NCBI GenBank assembly: GCA_029204225.1
Contig: CM055111.1
Location: 23,062,899-23,126,898, forward strand
Origin: Diphasiastrum complanatum
Taxonomy: Eukaryota > Streptophyta > Lycopodiopsida > Lycopodiales > Lycopodiaceae
Length of the DNA stretch: 64,000 nt
Direction: 5' to 3'
Shown piece after piece: positions 22,601 to 32,911 of this stretch; positions within the stretch are counted from its first letter, which is position 1; every line of letters begins with the position of its first letter. Both the position numbers and the translations under genes were made by a program. Under the pieces are notes generated by a model, which was not told the origin of the DNA, ran no database searches, and saw only the letters and a list, made by a program, of their open reading frames with translations.

Positions 22601-25600
22601 CTCAATGGAACGAATTACCATATGTGGAAATTCAAGATGAAAGTAGTGCTAATGGCCAAAGAACTCTATGAAATAGTTTCAGGTCTTGAACTAATTCCCA
22701 TTGTCGAGGAGCAAGCCGTTTCTAAATGGAAGCTCAAAGATGTTAAGGCTTTTGCCTTAATCACTCTCAATATTTTCAACACACAAATTGGCCACATCAA
22801 ACAAGCCCAAACTTCGAAAGAAGCTAGGAACATTCTGAGCTTCAACACTCATAATGTCCCTCACTTTACAAATTGAGGGACGTCACTTGCAAGCTGCATC
22901 TGAAAAAGAAATTCTTTTCACTCAAAATGTCAAAAGGTGATTCTATTCATTATCAATTCAAGACTCTGTTAGAGCAAATGGCAAGAATATGTTCAGTGAT
23001 TGAAGACTCTAATGTGTTATGACCTTATTGTCTAGCTTGCCATCCTCTTATGAAAACTAAGTGATGATGATTTCAACACACTCAAAAATAACTTTGTCCA
23101 GAGTCATAACTATGCCGTTGCAGGAGGAGACTCGAAGGAATGGAGCATCCTCGTCCTCCATTGAAGACTCGCAGGCTCTATTTACCAAGAAAAGCTAAAA
23201 GAAGCAACAGTGAAAGAAGAAGGCATTTAAACAATTCAACAAGAATCAAAAGCAGTCATAGAAATCGAATTCGAACCAGAATTAGCAACCTGCTCAAAAC
23301 AAGAAAATGATGTTCTACAAATACTGCAAAGGGACAAACCATGAGATCCAGGACTGTCAAATACTCAAGTTTAACAACAACAACAAAAAATAGTTGGATC
23401 AACAAGCCAATGTAGCTATTGACTCGACGCAAAATGTTGAAGATGATGATGAGCAAAATGCCTTCATGGTGAACCATCACCATGTCAAACAACTTGTGGA
23501 GTGGTTCCTCGATTCTGGAAGGACACAACACATGACAAGCCATTCAACCTACAGCACCAAGAAGTTCGTTCACCTCGGAGACAACGGCTCACACATAATC
23601 CAAGGTAAAGGTACTGTTAGACTAAATTTTCAGCATGGGCAGTCAAAGCTCATACCAAAAGTTTTGTATGTGCCAAATCTGGCGACGAATTTATTGTCGA
23701 TCAGCGAATAACTGATTTAGGACATAAGGCAGAGTTCGAGTTTGATTCATGCAAGATTCTTGATAATTGTTAGAGAGTTCTTGCATTCGGAAAGAGGCAA
23801 GGATACCTCTATAGGCTTACGCATTGTTACTCTTTGACCGATCGTGCTTTAAGCAATTCAATTTTGATGAATAAAGAATTAATTTGGAATTATAGACTTG
23901 GACACCGCCATCATATATCTATTGCAAATATGTCTAAGCATTCTTCAGTTCTTGATTTTGATATCGAACTGTCGACCCTCCAATCTGCTAGAGTTGTATC
24001 ATCAGAAAGCAGTCTAGAAGGCCTTTTAAGTCGAATCAAAAGAAAAATTGGATCCCAAAGGACATAAAACATACAATGAACAGCTATATTGTTGAATACA
24101 GGATAAAGTTGCATTGCTACTAGCTTAACAACTAAGCTATGTATTAGAAATTCAGCCAACTCAAGTTTTGATGTAAGAAACCTTAAGCTAAAATGAGAGA
24201 CTAGGATGCACAACATCATTAATCTTACCTGAACCCTAAGAAGCCATAGATGTTCCCCATGGTAAAATTGCAAGACAAGCTTGCACAAAGGCATGTTCTT
24301 TTGTTTTTTGAGTTATTCTTCTTCCAATGGCATGTATCGACTGTATAATAATGTAACCTGTAAAGTTTTCACTAGTAGGGATGTGACTTTTCTTGAAGAT
24401 CAGTTTATTGATTTGAAGGGCAAGACCTAGATTCAGTCTATCGACTCTACCCCGAAAGCTAATGAGTATCGAAATTTTGTTTCGATTCCTTCAAGCAGTC
24501 AGACTATACAATCAGATTCAGAAGAAGACCAAGAAGATGCAACTCAGGAGCAGCCAACACAAAATTGAATTTCGCAGCTAGTAGCACCTCCCAGAAGACC
24601 GACGAGAGTTTGAACTTAGCCTATTCAATTCACTGATGAGTTTGCTCACTATCTTTCACAGAAGCCTACCACAGTCGAAGAAGCATTATCCTGGGCCGAT
24701 TCAAATCTCTGGCAGGAAGCTATGGACAAGAAGTACAACGGGCTGATCAAGAACAATACTTGGTATGTCTGATGTCACCAAGTTGTCTGCAGACAATGGA
24801 CATAAAGATTATCGATTGTAAATGGATCTTTAAGATCAAATATAAAGATGGCAACATTGACAGAAGGAAAGCTCGACTGGTGGCAAGGGGATTTTCTTGA
24901 ATTCCAACATCGACTACTTTAAAACATTCAACCGAGTGGTCAAGCACTCTTCTATTCGACTACTACTATCATATGCCGCTGCAGCCAATGTCAGGGACCC
25001 AACTCCCTTGGGTCCCAACCCTAAACTTGGGACTAGACGATGACTGGGCCTGTAGACTTGACTGGTGACTTGTGAACCTGCATGGTTGCCACATGTCATG
25101 ATCTAGGTGTGCACATGGCTTGCAGTCTCTCTCCTTGGAAGTATACAAGGGGAGAAGGGCTCATTTGCCATCCATTCTATCTACCTGGGAGGAGGTGGAT
25201 GGAGAGCGTGTGCACGGCCAGGATGTATGCTAGCTTGAGGTAGGAGAAGGCTGAGAGCCTAGGTGGTGGTATGGGATGCCGTCTAGGATGGAAGTCAGAT
25301 CCCACTTGATACGGTCACAAGCCAGGGCACGGAGGGTGGACCCGGATTAGGTCCTATGGTGGGGTGGAACGTGAATTGTTCGGTCTCTTGTGGTTAACTG
25401 ACACCTGGAGGTTTGTAGTAAGTAGTAGGTTGTAACATACGGTATTAGAGCCACTGCATACTGAAAGCAGGTGCGTTGGTCCGTAGTTTAATTCTTGCTT
25501 AATATGAAGCTTTTGACGGAATTCAATTCGGGAACGAATTGTGTTTTTTACACACATTTGAAGTTTCCTTCTTCTTGCTGTTTTTTGAGTTTTTGAAAAA

Positions 25601-28600
25601 ATATTAAAAAAAGCAGTAGGGGGCCCTCAGTGCGCTGCAACGGGGCACTGTCCTGGACTGGACAGGTGGTAGCGATCCACAAGATACAATTCCGCTCAGA
25701 TATAAGTAATGGACTGTTTCTGTGGGCCCTCCCCAGCGCTAAAAAAAGTAGTTGTTCGCTGTTTCTTCAGTGAGGGCCTCTTGCTTCAACGAAGAATGTA
25801 AATTTTTAAAAAAAATAGACCCTTCAATACACTGTCCAGGGGGCATCTTTTAAGACGCCAGGTAACTCTAGCATATCTAGTGTAGATCTTTGGTTCTATG
25901 AGAGAAACGAGTCTATGAAGAAAAACTATGTAACTCACAGTTTGTCGTTCTTGCATAACGGCTCACTCATAGAATTAAATGGAAATGTTGATGTTTCTAC
26001 TCCGTATATGTTGATTGTCACTTGTAGACTGGTCACTATAGTGATTAAATGTTTTTCAATTTCTTTTGTTGCAATAGGATCAACTGCTAGGCATCATGCA
26101 TCCACCTTAGGCCGGGGTGAGACAAAGCCAGAGGCTCTGGCACATCTACACCACATGTAGATATAGCTGGCCCCTCTACTTCTAGATCCCCACGGAGAGT
26201 TGTTACTGGTAGAGAGTATTATGTGCAATCATTTTGGGGTGACAAGAAGCATAGGGCAGATGCGGCTATTAGAAGACTCTTCTACCGTGGTGACCTCCCC
26301 TTCCATCTAGTGAAGACTCTTGCTTGGGGGGATATGATGGAGAGCGTTGCTGCGATAGGGGCCTCATACTGCTGTGGATCTGTCACCTAGTATGGAGTCC
26401 ATACGCACCACACATTTGATGAGGGAGGTTCAAGATGTTACCAAAGAATTGGAGCCCGTTCGTGAATCGTGGAAACAACTCGGATGCACCAAGATGCAAC
26501 AACTCATGAATGATGGTTGGAGTGACACAAAGAGGTGACATATCATTAATATTCTAGTGTCTTCCTGTGTGGGCACCATGTTCTTGAGAGCCATTGACAC
26601 ATCGGCACCTGGCACCATTGCTTTAGGTGAGTAAAGAGTTCATGACACTTGCTGGATTTTAGTGTTCATTGCTCATTGGTAATTAGAATTTTAATCATTT
26701 TAGTTTTTGATGCTCGTGAGTCATTGCTCAATTAAAATCTGAATCTCTGATGCTAGTCTCAATGCTCGTTGCAATTTGTTTAATGTTACAGGTGATGACA
26801 TCTACTCACACATCGCGTAAGCGATCGAGGACCTCAAAATGTTGTGCAAGTCATTACTGACAATTCAACAAATTGCAAACCCCCATGGGAGATTTGGTGA
26901 TGGAGAATTATCCGACTATCTTTTGGACTATTGATTGGTCACGACTCATAGATGAGTCAAGACTCTTGATTTTGCTCAATTTAAAGCATAAGCAGCTCCT
27001 TGGAACTAGTAAGTTGTAACTAGAGCCCAATTTGTCTTTGCTTTTCGTCACGACTCATACATGTCTTGCTTTTGTACAACTCTTCCTTGGGTGAAAGACA
27101 TCCTTGATATTGCACGGTTCTTGGAGAGATTTGTCACCAAGAAACCAAAGGTCCTCGCAATCTATAGAGGGTTCAAGAATTTGGAGATCCTTAGACCAGC
27201 TCCCATAAGGTCTGAACTTTGAATTTTGATTCTTGATGATAGATGTCTCATTCTCAATGCTAGATTCTGAAATATGGGTTTGGATTTTAAGGTTTAAACT
27301 TTAGATGGATCTCGATTCTTGGCACTTGTTTTGACGTTTGAACTTTGATGCATTGATGATTGTTCAAAATTTGTGACATTTATATTGTGCAATGTGTTTA
27401 GGTTTGCATTCATATTTATAATCTTGGAGTGGCTCCTAAAGGTACAATACACCCTCAGACGGACGGTTGTTTCTACCCTATGGGTACAGCAGAGCGGATC
27501 GACTGAGTCTCAATCCAGGAGATTTGAGAACATCGTTTTGTCATCGAACTTTTGGAACGAGACAAGATCGATTGTTGTTGAGTTGCTGCCACTCCACATC
27601 GTTCTACGACTCACAGATAGAGAGGGGTCCACCATGGGCCTTCTCTACAAGTTATGGATAGGTTGGGTGAGCAGCTCGATTGGTGCACTGAGTTGAGTTT
27701 TGCTAGGTATATACTATAACCCCTTGGCCCTTCTAGATTCTAATGTCTTTCATTTCCATTTTACAAATCTAGAGACTATTCTCAAGTTTGAAGTTAGAAC
27801 CTTCTCAATCTGAATCAATGACATTCATTTTTTAATTTGTAGGGTTCAAGAGGTAAAGGCCAAGTGGGAGAGCAGATGGAACTGGTTTCATAGACCTTTA
27901 CATGCAGTTGCCCATGTGTTGCATCCTTTATGGAAGGTCCAGAGCGGTTCCATGACCATGAGCTTGAGGATGGTTGGTTTGAATACCTCCAGAGGGTTGT
28001 ACCAGCGTTGCAGAGCAACAAGCTAGCAACAATGAGCTCATGATTTTTTGGAGAGACCACCTCACACATCAAAGGGCCCTGACAAAAAGGAGTCGACCAC
28101 CTAAGGCCAATTTCTTGGTGGGACAAGTATGGAGCTTGCACCCCTAGGCTACAAATCATTGCATTGAGAGTCCTCTCACAAGACTGCACCGCAGTAGCTT
28201 GTGAGAGGAACTGCAGCATCTACTCCCTCATACACACCAAGAAGAGAAACAGGCTCTCCACAGAGCAAAGGCTAGTGTTTGTGCATTCAAACCTAACACC
28301 TTCTAGATAATATGAGGGAGGCCAAAGAATCCATGCAAGTAATTACTTAACTTTGTATTTGAGGCTTGAACTTGAAGTTGAGTGCTTAGTGTCAAAGCTT
28401 ATCACTTGAATCTTGGTACTTACTGCTTGAAGTCTTGAAAATTGAAAGTTAACTAGTTTGAACTTTGATAATTCATGAACAATTTGTAATTTGTGAATTT
28501 GTGTCATATGTGACACAAATGAATGACTAGTCGTGGATATGTGAATTGTTTAAACTTTAGGTAAACCCTGATGAGATTGACATCGCCAAGGTCCCTGATT

Positions 28601-31600
28601 TGCGACCAGGTGTGGAGGAGGATATATATGGCCTCTTGCATCGCGAGTCTATTGCACGATCGGGTAGGCTTGACTCTCGAGGCTTGAGCCTTGCTTGGTA
28701 GTTGAAATTTGATTACTTGAGTCTTGTATTTCAATTAACTTTCAAGATTGTAGCATGTACTATCTAGATTCTACTATCTAGGTCACCTCATAGGTCTTGA
28801 GTCTTCAAAGTTCAATTTTGGGCAATCATCAATGGGTACTTTCTAATAGCTACAAATCTCTATGTGCAGGACCTGTGACTCGAAGTGCATCACGAAGGAC
28901 TCAGGCTGCCGCCGCTCGGTAGCAGCATTCAGAGGGCAGCTTCAGTAGCTCTACCAAGGAGACTAAGAGCGAGTATCAAAGCCAGGGGTCGTCTTCTGAT
29001 GATGTCTTAGAGGCTGGGGATGATGATCATAATGATGATGAGGAGGAGGAGGAGGACCATGTGTAGGAGGCTCATGCTGCGAGACCACCCCCCACTAGAT
29101 TTATATTATAACCTAGATTCTACTAGTACATTATTATGACATACAGAGTCATGACTCTAGATTCAATTTTTTTGCCATTAACTGTTCATTGATCAACTCA
29201 ATTTGCTATCATCGATATTATTTGTGACATGTGTATAGCTTGATACCAGCTATTTGATTTTTACTATATAGTTCATAACTTCATTGTACGCTCGAATGCT
29301 ATTTGATTTTGCTTTTCAATGTAAGTTGTAAGGTGTAACTTTTAAATTTCGATTCAAAGTTCAAATGTTTATCCAATGTCCTAAGCTTAGTTGCCCGTTC
29401 CGGAACGGAACTCGAGAACGCATTCCGTTCCGGAACGGGCCCTTGAAAATAAAAATAAAAAAATACGTTTTTTTACAAAGGATTTTTATCCGTTAATTAT
29501 CACTTCCGGATATTGAGGATGGCAAATTGGTAAGATGGCGGAGTTTACAACAATTCAAGAAGGGTGGAATAGTGTAGCTGAAGAACACACGATTCTAGAT
29601 GTCTCTATCTTATAGAGAATGGTAAATTGCAAATGCAAGATCCTATTGTAAATCATGCAAATAGAGATCAATTTGTTAACAAGTATCAAGTTTCAGGACT
29701 GTAAATACTTGTCCAGATAGGACACGTGTGTTTTGAGATACAAGAACTCCAGCTGCAACCGCGCCTTCTTCCACAACCACCCCATCTAGAAGAGTTGCTC
29801 CCATCCCCACAAACGACTGGTCTTATATATGTTTACAATGCAACGAGCGTCTAAACGAGGGGGCACTAAATCGTTCCGACCCAGTACGTTCCAGAACAGA
29901 CGGAACGGTCGGAACGGAATGTTCCGACCCATTTTGGTTGGAACGGGCTTCTAAGGTCCTAAGCCTACTAGTAACTGCTCAATGCTCACTACTTACAACT
30001 TAGTAATTACTACCTACAATGCAGTTACTAGTATGCACAGACTGCTGATAACTGATTGTGATCATTGATGGGAGACTGGAGTATCATGATTCTAATTTTA
30101 ATTTTCTATGAACAGTGAACACTAATTTAGTTTCACCGTTCCGGCTTCAGATTTTTAGCAACGAACTTTCAAACGCAAGTATTTAGTAGCGATCTAGTAT
30201 TATAAGATTTTAGAAACATTTGATATTACTTGACAAATTTTCTAGCATTACATCAAAAAAGTTGCAACAAAAAAAAAAATTTGCCGATTCTTTCGGGATG
30301 CCGATTCTTACGATTCTGAAAAGGTCGATTCTGAACAGGGTGGAAACACTACATTCAATCAATAAAGGCTATAAATGGGGCCCACAAATAGGGCGCTTAT
30401 CTGCAGCCCTGATATTTTCCCTGCTAAAGGGCCATAAGGACTATAAAAAGGCATGGCATCTCATTATCAATGGTTGATTGCTCAGAGACGAGCTCTTAGA
30501 CTAGCATAACTCAGATAAGCCAAGTTTAGGCTAGATTCAGCTCAACTTTGGCAGCATAATTGCCAGATCATTTTGTTATTGCTTTACGTTCACAAATATG
30601 CAGCACAACATTTGCTTTTCAGCGTGCAATGCACTTCTATGATCACTACAAACCTGGAAATGTCACATCACTGAAACAGTCTCTTATTTATTTGTTTTCG
30701 GCAGATGTGAATATATTTGAGCAACTTTTCTTTATTACAAAGTAGACTGTCAATCTCATTACTCAGCTAAGATCACAAAAGCAAAGGATATAAATAACAA
30801 GCTCATGAATAACCAGTTAGCCAATCACTTACTTCACTTTCTGTGACTTTTACAACCCTCGCGGTAACAAAACCCACAAGTTCGTCACCTTGACAATCAG
30901 ACCGACTTGTATCAATTGCAGCCCAAGATAGGATCCCTCGACCATGTACAACATTTAAGAAGAAATCCATTTCATACCTGCAAAAATTTTAGATTCAGTG
31001 TCAATGTTCCCCTAAATGTGAGATGGGCTTAAAGAAGTCAGTGCATTTATGTATGAAATGTCCTTCGCTCAAATTGAATAAATATTCCAGTCTTGAGCTT
31101 TAAAAACGAAATCCAACCAATAATTCACACTGAAACAGCCTCATGTCATTACTTACTTGATTGGAAATAAGGCTTCATGAATTTCACGCAACACTTCCAA
31201 ATCAGAGGGTCGAATAGGCCTATAAACAATGGCTGGAGGCTGGCTGATAGTAGAAAGCCCTGGAGCCACTATAGAAGGAATCAGCCCTATCTCTTCAAAG
31301 TTGTCCATAAGTCCTGTGGAAGAAGCTGGATGGACTCCACCTCCATGAAATCCATGGTGACTGACATTCTTTTGTACGAGCTGTTGTTGTATCTGATAGA
31401 TTTGGTGATGCTGCTTGTGTTGTTGCCCAAGCCCCTGTCTCTTCAATTATCACCAAAAAAATCTATGTTTATTATAATAAGCAAGAAACAGATAAGTCTT
31501 GCTAAACACAATATTTTGCATGACAATTTACTAAAAGACTTCCCTTCTTTTCCCTCATCTGTTAAGTTGCTACATCCAAAATAAAGCCCCTACCCATGTG

Positions 31601-32834
31601 TCCTTCACTTGGGAAAGCCTGAATCGCCTCTTGACTTCTTTGGTTGGAATATTCTGTGCGCTGAGACTAAATTTGTCAATGTTTCTAAGAGCTAAAGATA
31701 ATTTTCAGGTAAGCAAAGTTTCATTGTTTCCAGAGTCCAATCCTCAACTGATTAGCTTGACCACTTTCAAAAATTTGACCCGACTTTTAAGCTTGAAAAT
31801 GTGCAACTTTAGGAATGAACTTTAAAGGGAACCTAGGCAAGAAGAAACTCCAAGCAAATAATGCAGTTCGCCGGGTCGGCAACTTTTAAGGCCTTATAGT
31901 TTTGGGAGCGGGATATTGAATCTCCGTGTTTTAACTTTTCAGTAAAAGAAGTGAAATCAATCAATAAAGATTGCAAGCCTTGAATGTCTTACGACCACAT
32001 GACGAATTTTGTAGTCCAGAACACATATAGAATGATCCTTCATGTCTACTCCCCGTTAATCACTATGTTGATTGTGTTGTAATTTTTATTTAACTAACAC
32101 AGGCTTTGGTTTGCGTATCCGCCCACATGTGGGCAGGGAATCAAATATGGGTGGCGGGCAAGTCCAACTCAAGCAAGTTAAATTACCACACCGCTCATGG
32201 GCCAATATAATTGGATTGGAATTAAACAGAAAGGGCTCATTCAGGAATTAGAATGAATTCTTGTACTCTGGCATGAGGCAGGCAATGTTCTGGATGGCAG
32301 CTGGCTCGTGACCTTAGGCTAGTAAGATTTGGATCACCATTACAAAATACGACACACCCTACGAAGCTGCCTGAGGCAAATTCCTTGAACTTAATCCAAA
32401 GGTTAAAAGCATAAACTTTCACGACAAAAAAACCTTCTTAAGTGCATTGCTGTTTGATTCAGAATACTACAGACAATTCATATTAGGATCATCTGAAAAA
32501 CCCATCATCTTATTCTTAAGCAATTTTATGGCTTTTACATTCAGCATCTTCAGAAAAGATGTCAAGGTAATATCAAGCTTGGATAGGGCAGACATGAATC
32601 CACAAACGGAACATAAAATTCAATGCAAGAAACAAAATTTACTGTAGCGCCGTGAAGATTTTTGCTCTTAACCTCTTCAGATCCCAAGGCGGGGCAAAAT
32701 AAATAAATAATCTGACGCTGTTATCTCTAAGTGACCCTCGTAATCTACATGAATAAACACCTTCAGAACAAAACATAGCGCAAAACCCATGGTCTCACCT
32801 GGTGAGAGACATCCATTCCCCTGCTTCCATTCAT
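19614..32834 (-). CDS. NAA60: NAA60/MCC1-like GNAT N-terminal acetyltransferase, six exons
   Basis: Transfers acetyl from acetyl-CoA to protein N-termini; NAA60 homologues are membrane-associated, and Arabidopsis MCC1 was linked to histone acetylation (family knowledge). Exons on the minus strand: 32834-32799, 31440-31157, 30977-30833, 20443-20344, 20202-19974, 19737-19614. All borders are GT-AG, phases agree and no stop interrupts the 305 codons. Residues 1-80 are a Gln/His-rich extension. The GNAT fold runs from YRPIRPSDLEVL (about 85) through SWAAIDTSR and DELVGFVTARVV to LIYVLTLGVVKSYRHHGIA (171-189, acetyl-CoA loop R-x-x-G-x-A) and YLHVISYNRSAILFYKK (Asn217, Tyr224). NGGRSPCS (256-263) is typical of plant members. 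The last exon encodes an amphipathic helix (LLSAATTFIRSLLTSVVSRF) fitting membrane binding. Retaining the last intron gives a 298-residue form ending at 19871. Start chosen at the ATG in phase with exon 2. Intron 3 is 10.4 kb of transposons. Confidence 0.88.
21420..21690 (+). pseudogene. Ty3/gypsy reverse transcriptase fragment in intron 3
   Basis: The plus strand reads WVDDLMDQLIGARYFTNIDI then KSSYHMFLIRLP, matching the RT motif DDLLDQL.GA.YFSKIDLRSGYHQ of Ty3 elements. After a frameshift comes YGHYNYLVLPFVLT, the next conserved block. The YLDD box and everything beyond are lost. It lies inside the large intron of the acetyltransferase gene, antisense to it. Confidence 0.75.
22330..22485 (+). 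repeat. TCGA-rich leader with short inverted words
   Basis: About a dozen TCGA tetramers occur in 150 bp, in words such as CTCGACAAACTTCGAGTC, CAACAATTGTCGA, AGTCGACCATCAACTGTCGA and GACTGTCGAGTCGACC. Many are self-complementary, so the RNA could fold into several alternative hairpins. It sits just upstream of the copia gag at 22562 and probably belongs to its LTR or leader. Confidence 0.5.
22562..24988 (+). pseudogene. Decayed copia element in intron 3 (gag, protease, RT start)
   Basis: Gag starts at ATG 22562 with KLNGTNYHMWKFKMKVVLMA and is frameshifted after about 100 residues. A degenerate zinc knuckle (FYKYCKGTNHEIQDC, first Cys changed to Tyr) is at about 23310-23357. The protease (23394-23711) has WFLDSGRTQHMTSHS in place of the usual D-S-G-A and KVLYVPNLATNLLSIS. 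The pre-integrase LIWNYRLGHRHHISIANM follows. At about 23985-24300 foreign sequence replaces the integrase core. Pol resumes with FTSRDVTFLEDQFIDLKG, EALSWADSNLWQEAMDKKY and RRKARLVARGFS. At 24989 an LTR of another element cuts it off. The linker and RT match the remnant at 37.0-37.7 kb. Stops throughout; not functional. Confidence 0.82.
24989..25437 (+). mobile_element. Orphan 5' LTR, 449 bp
   Basis: It starts TGTCAGGGACCCAACTCCC and ends GGTTGTAACA, followed directly by a primer site, so it is a 5' LTR in plus orientation. It is GC-richer than its surroundings and interrupts the copia RT at 24988. No coding region or partner LTR of the same element follows; hAT sequence begins within about 500 bp. 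It is unlike the other LTRs in the window. Confidence 0.75.
25438..25455 (+). promoter_or_regulatory. Primer binding site after the orphan LTR
   Basis: The sequence ACGGTATTAGAGCCA resembles the initiator-Met tRNA site TGGTATCAGAGC with two or three changes. Its position right after the TG..CA repeat supports the LTR call. Confidence 0.65.
25456..26159. other. Unassigned stretch between orphan LTR and hAT coding region
   Basis: Contains two GGGCCCTC words (25621-25629, 25725-25733) around a segment with GGGGCACTGTCC and GGACTGGACAGG. An 81-codon frame (25915-26160) has no motif I recognise. The left end of the hAT transposon should lie here, but I could not find a terminal repeat. Confidence 0.35.
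26160..29066 (+). pseudogene. hAT transposase gene, DUF659 type, with introns
   Basis: Blocks in order on the plus strand: KKHRADAAIRRLFYRGDLPF (from about 26245), VQDVTKELEPVRESWKQLGC, then NDGWSDTKR with the first catalytic Asp (26512-26514). Next come INILVSSCVGTMFLRAIDTS and an exon end at GTGAGT (about 26629). After the intron, VVQVITDNSTNCK (second Asp, 26859-26861) and MENYPTIFWT; DILDIARFLERFVTKKPKVL with FKNLEILRPAPIR; FIFIILEWLLKVQYTL; and LRLTDREGSTMGLLYKLW. The C-terminal dimerisation domain follows: WWDKYG (28116), LQIIALRVLSQDC, CERNCSIYSLIHTKKRNRLS. After further introns comes an acidic tail (DDDHNDDEEEEEDHV) ending at TAG 29064-29066. Stops (26536, 28920) and frameshifts (near 26355, 26885) show it is dead. 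The N-terminal BED finger was not found. It lies in intron 3 of the acetyltransferase gene, antisense. Confidence 0.9.
29386..29955. mobile_element. Non-autonomous hAT-like MITE, 570 bp, with 8-bp TSD
   Basis: Ends are CTTAGTTGCCCGTTCC (left) and, reversed, CTTAGAAGCCCGTTCC (right), 14 of 16 identical. The element is flanked by perfect 8-bp duplications GTCCTAAG at 29378-29385 and 29956-29963. Subterminal regions on both sides carry several GTTCCG/CGGAAC words (GTTCCGGAACGG twice on the left; AACGGTCGGAACGG on the right), typical of transposase-binding clusters in hAT elements. There is no transposase frame inside. Its TIR differs from the candidate end of the larger hAT next to it, so it was probably mobilised by another family member. 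Confidence 0.88.
30270..30346 (+). repeat. Candidate right end of the DUF659 hAT element
   Basis: Downstream of the transposase the sequence carries repeated GCCGATTCTT, ACGATTCTGAAAAGG and TCGATTCTGAACAGGG words and then GGTGGAAACACTA. Read in reverse this would be a terminus TAGTGTTTCCACC. A matching left terminus and 8-bp duplication were not found, so the boundary is a guess. Confidence 0.3.
30347..30832. other. Remaining part of intron 3
   Basis: Unique-looking AT-rich intron sequence between the transposon complex and exon 3 of the acetyltransferase gene. The exon 3 donor (GTAAGT on the minus strand) occupies 30832-30827. No further element recognised. Confidence 0.5.
31441..32798 (-). 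other. Intron 1 of the NAA60-like gene
   Basis: Bounded by GTGAGA (minus strand, 32798-32793) and an acceptor ending TTGAAG (31446-31441); a second acceptor six bases inside the exon (AGACAG) is also in frame and would drop two residues. Nothing I recognise lies inside. Confidence 0.6.
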
Positions 32835-32911
32835 GCAATCGCTATCCGTGATGATGCTGATCTCGTCGCCAATTGTCGGAGCAACATGGAAAGGCCGCGC
32901 AACTCTTCCAT
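32831..32911 (-). promoter_or_regulatory. Upstream ORF overlapping the NAA60-like start (ATGA)
   Basis: An ATG at 32911-32909 opens a 26-codon frame (MEELRGLSMLLRQLATRS...) in the presumed 5' UTR. Its TGA (32833-32831) overlaps the main ATG (32834-32832) as ATGA. Such an arrangement can lower translation or allow reinitiation; this is inference. Further upstream on the minus strand the leader is GA-rich (about 33005-33045), with a weak TACATATATGAG box near 33050-33062. Confidence 0.45.
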
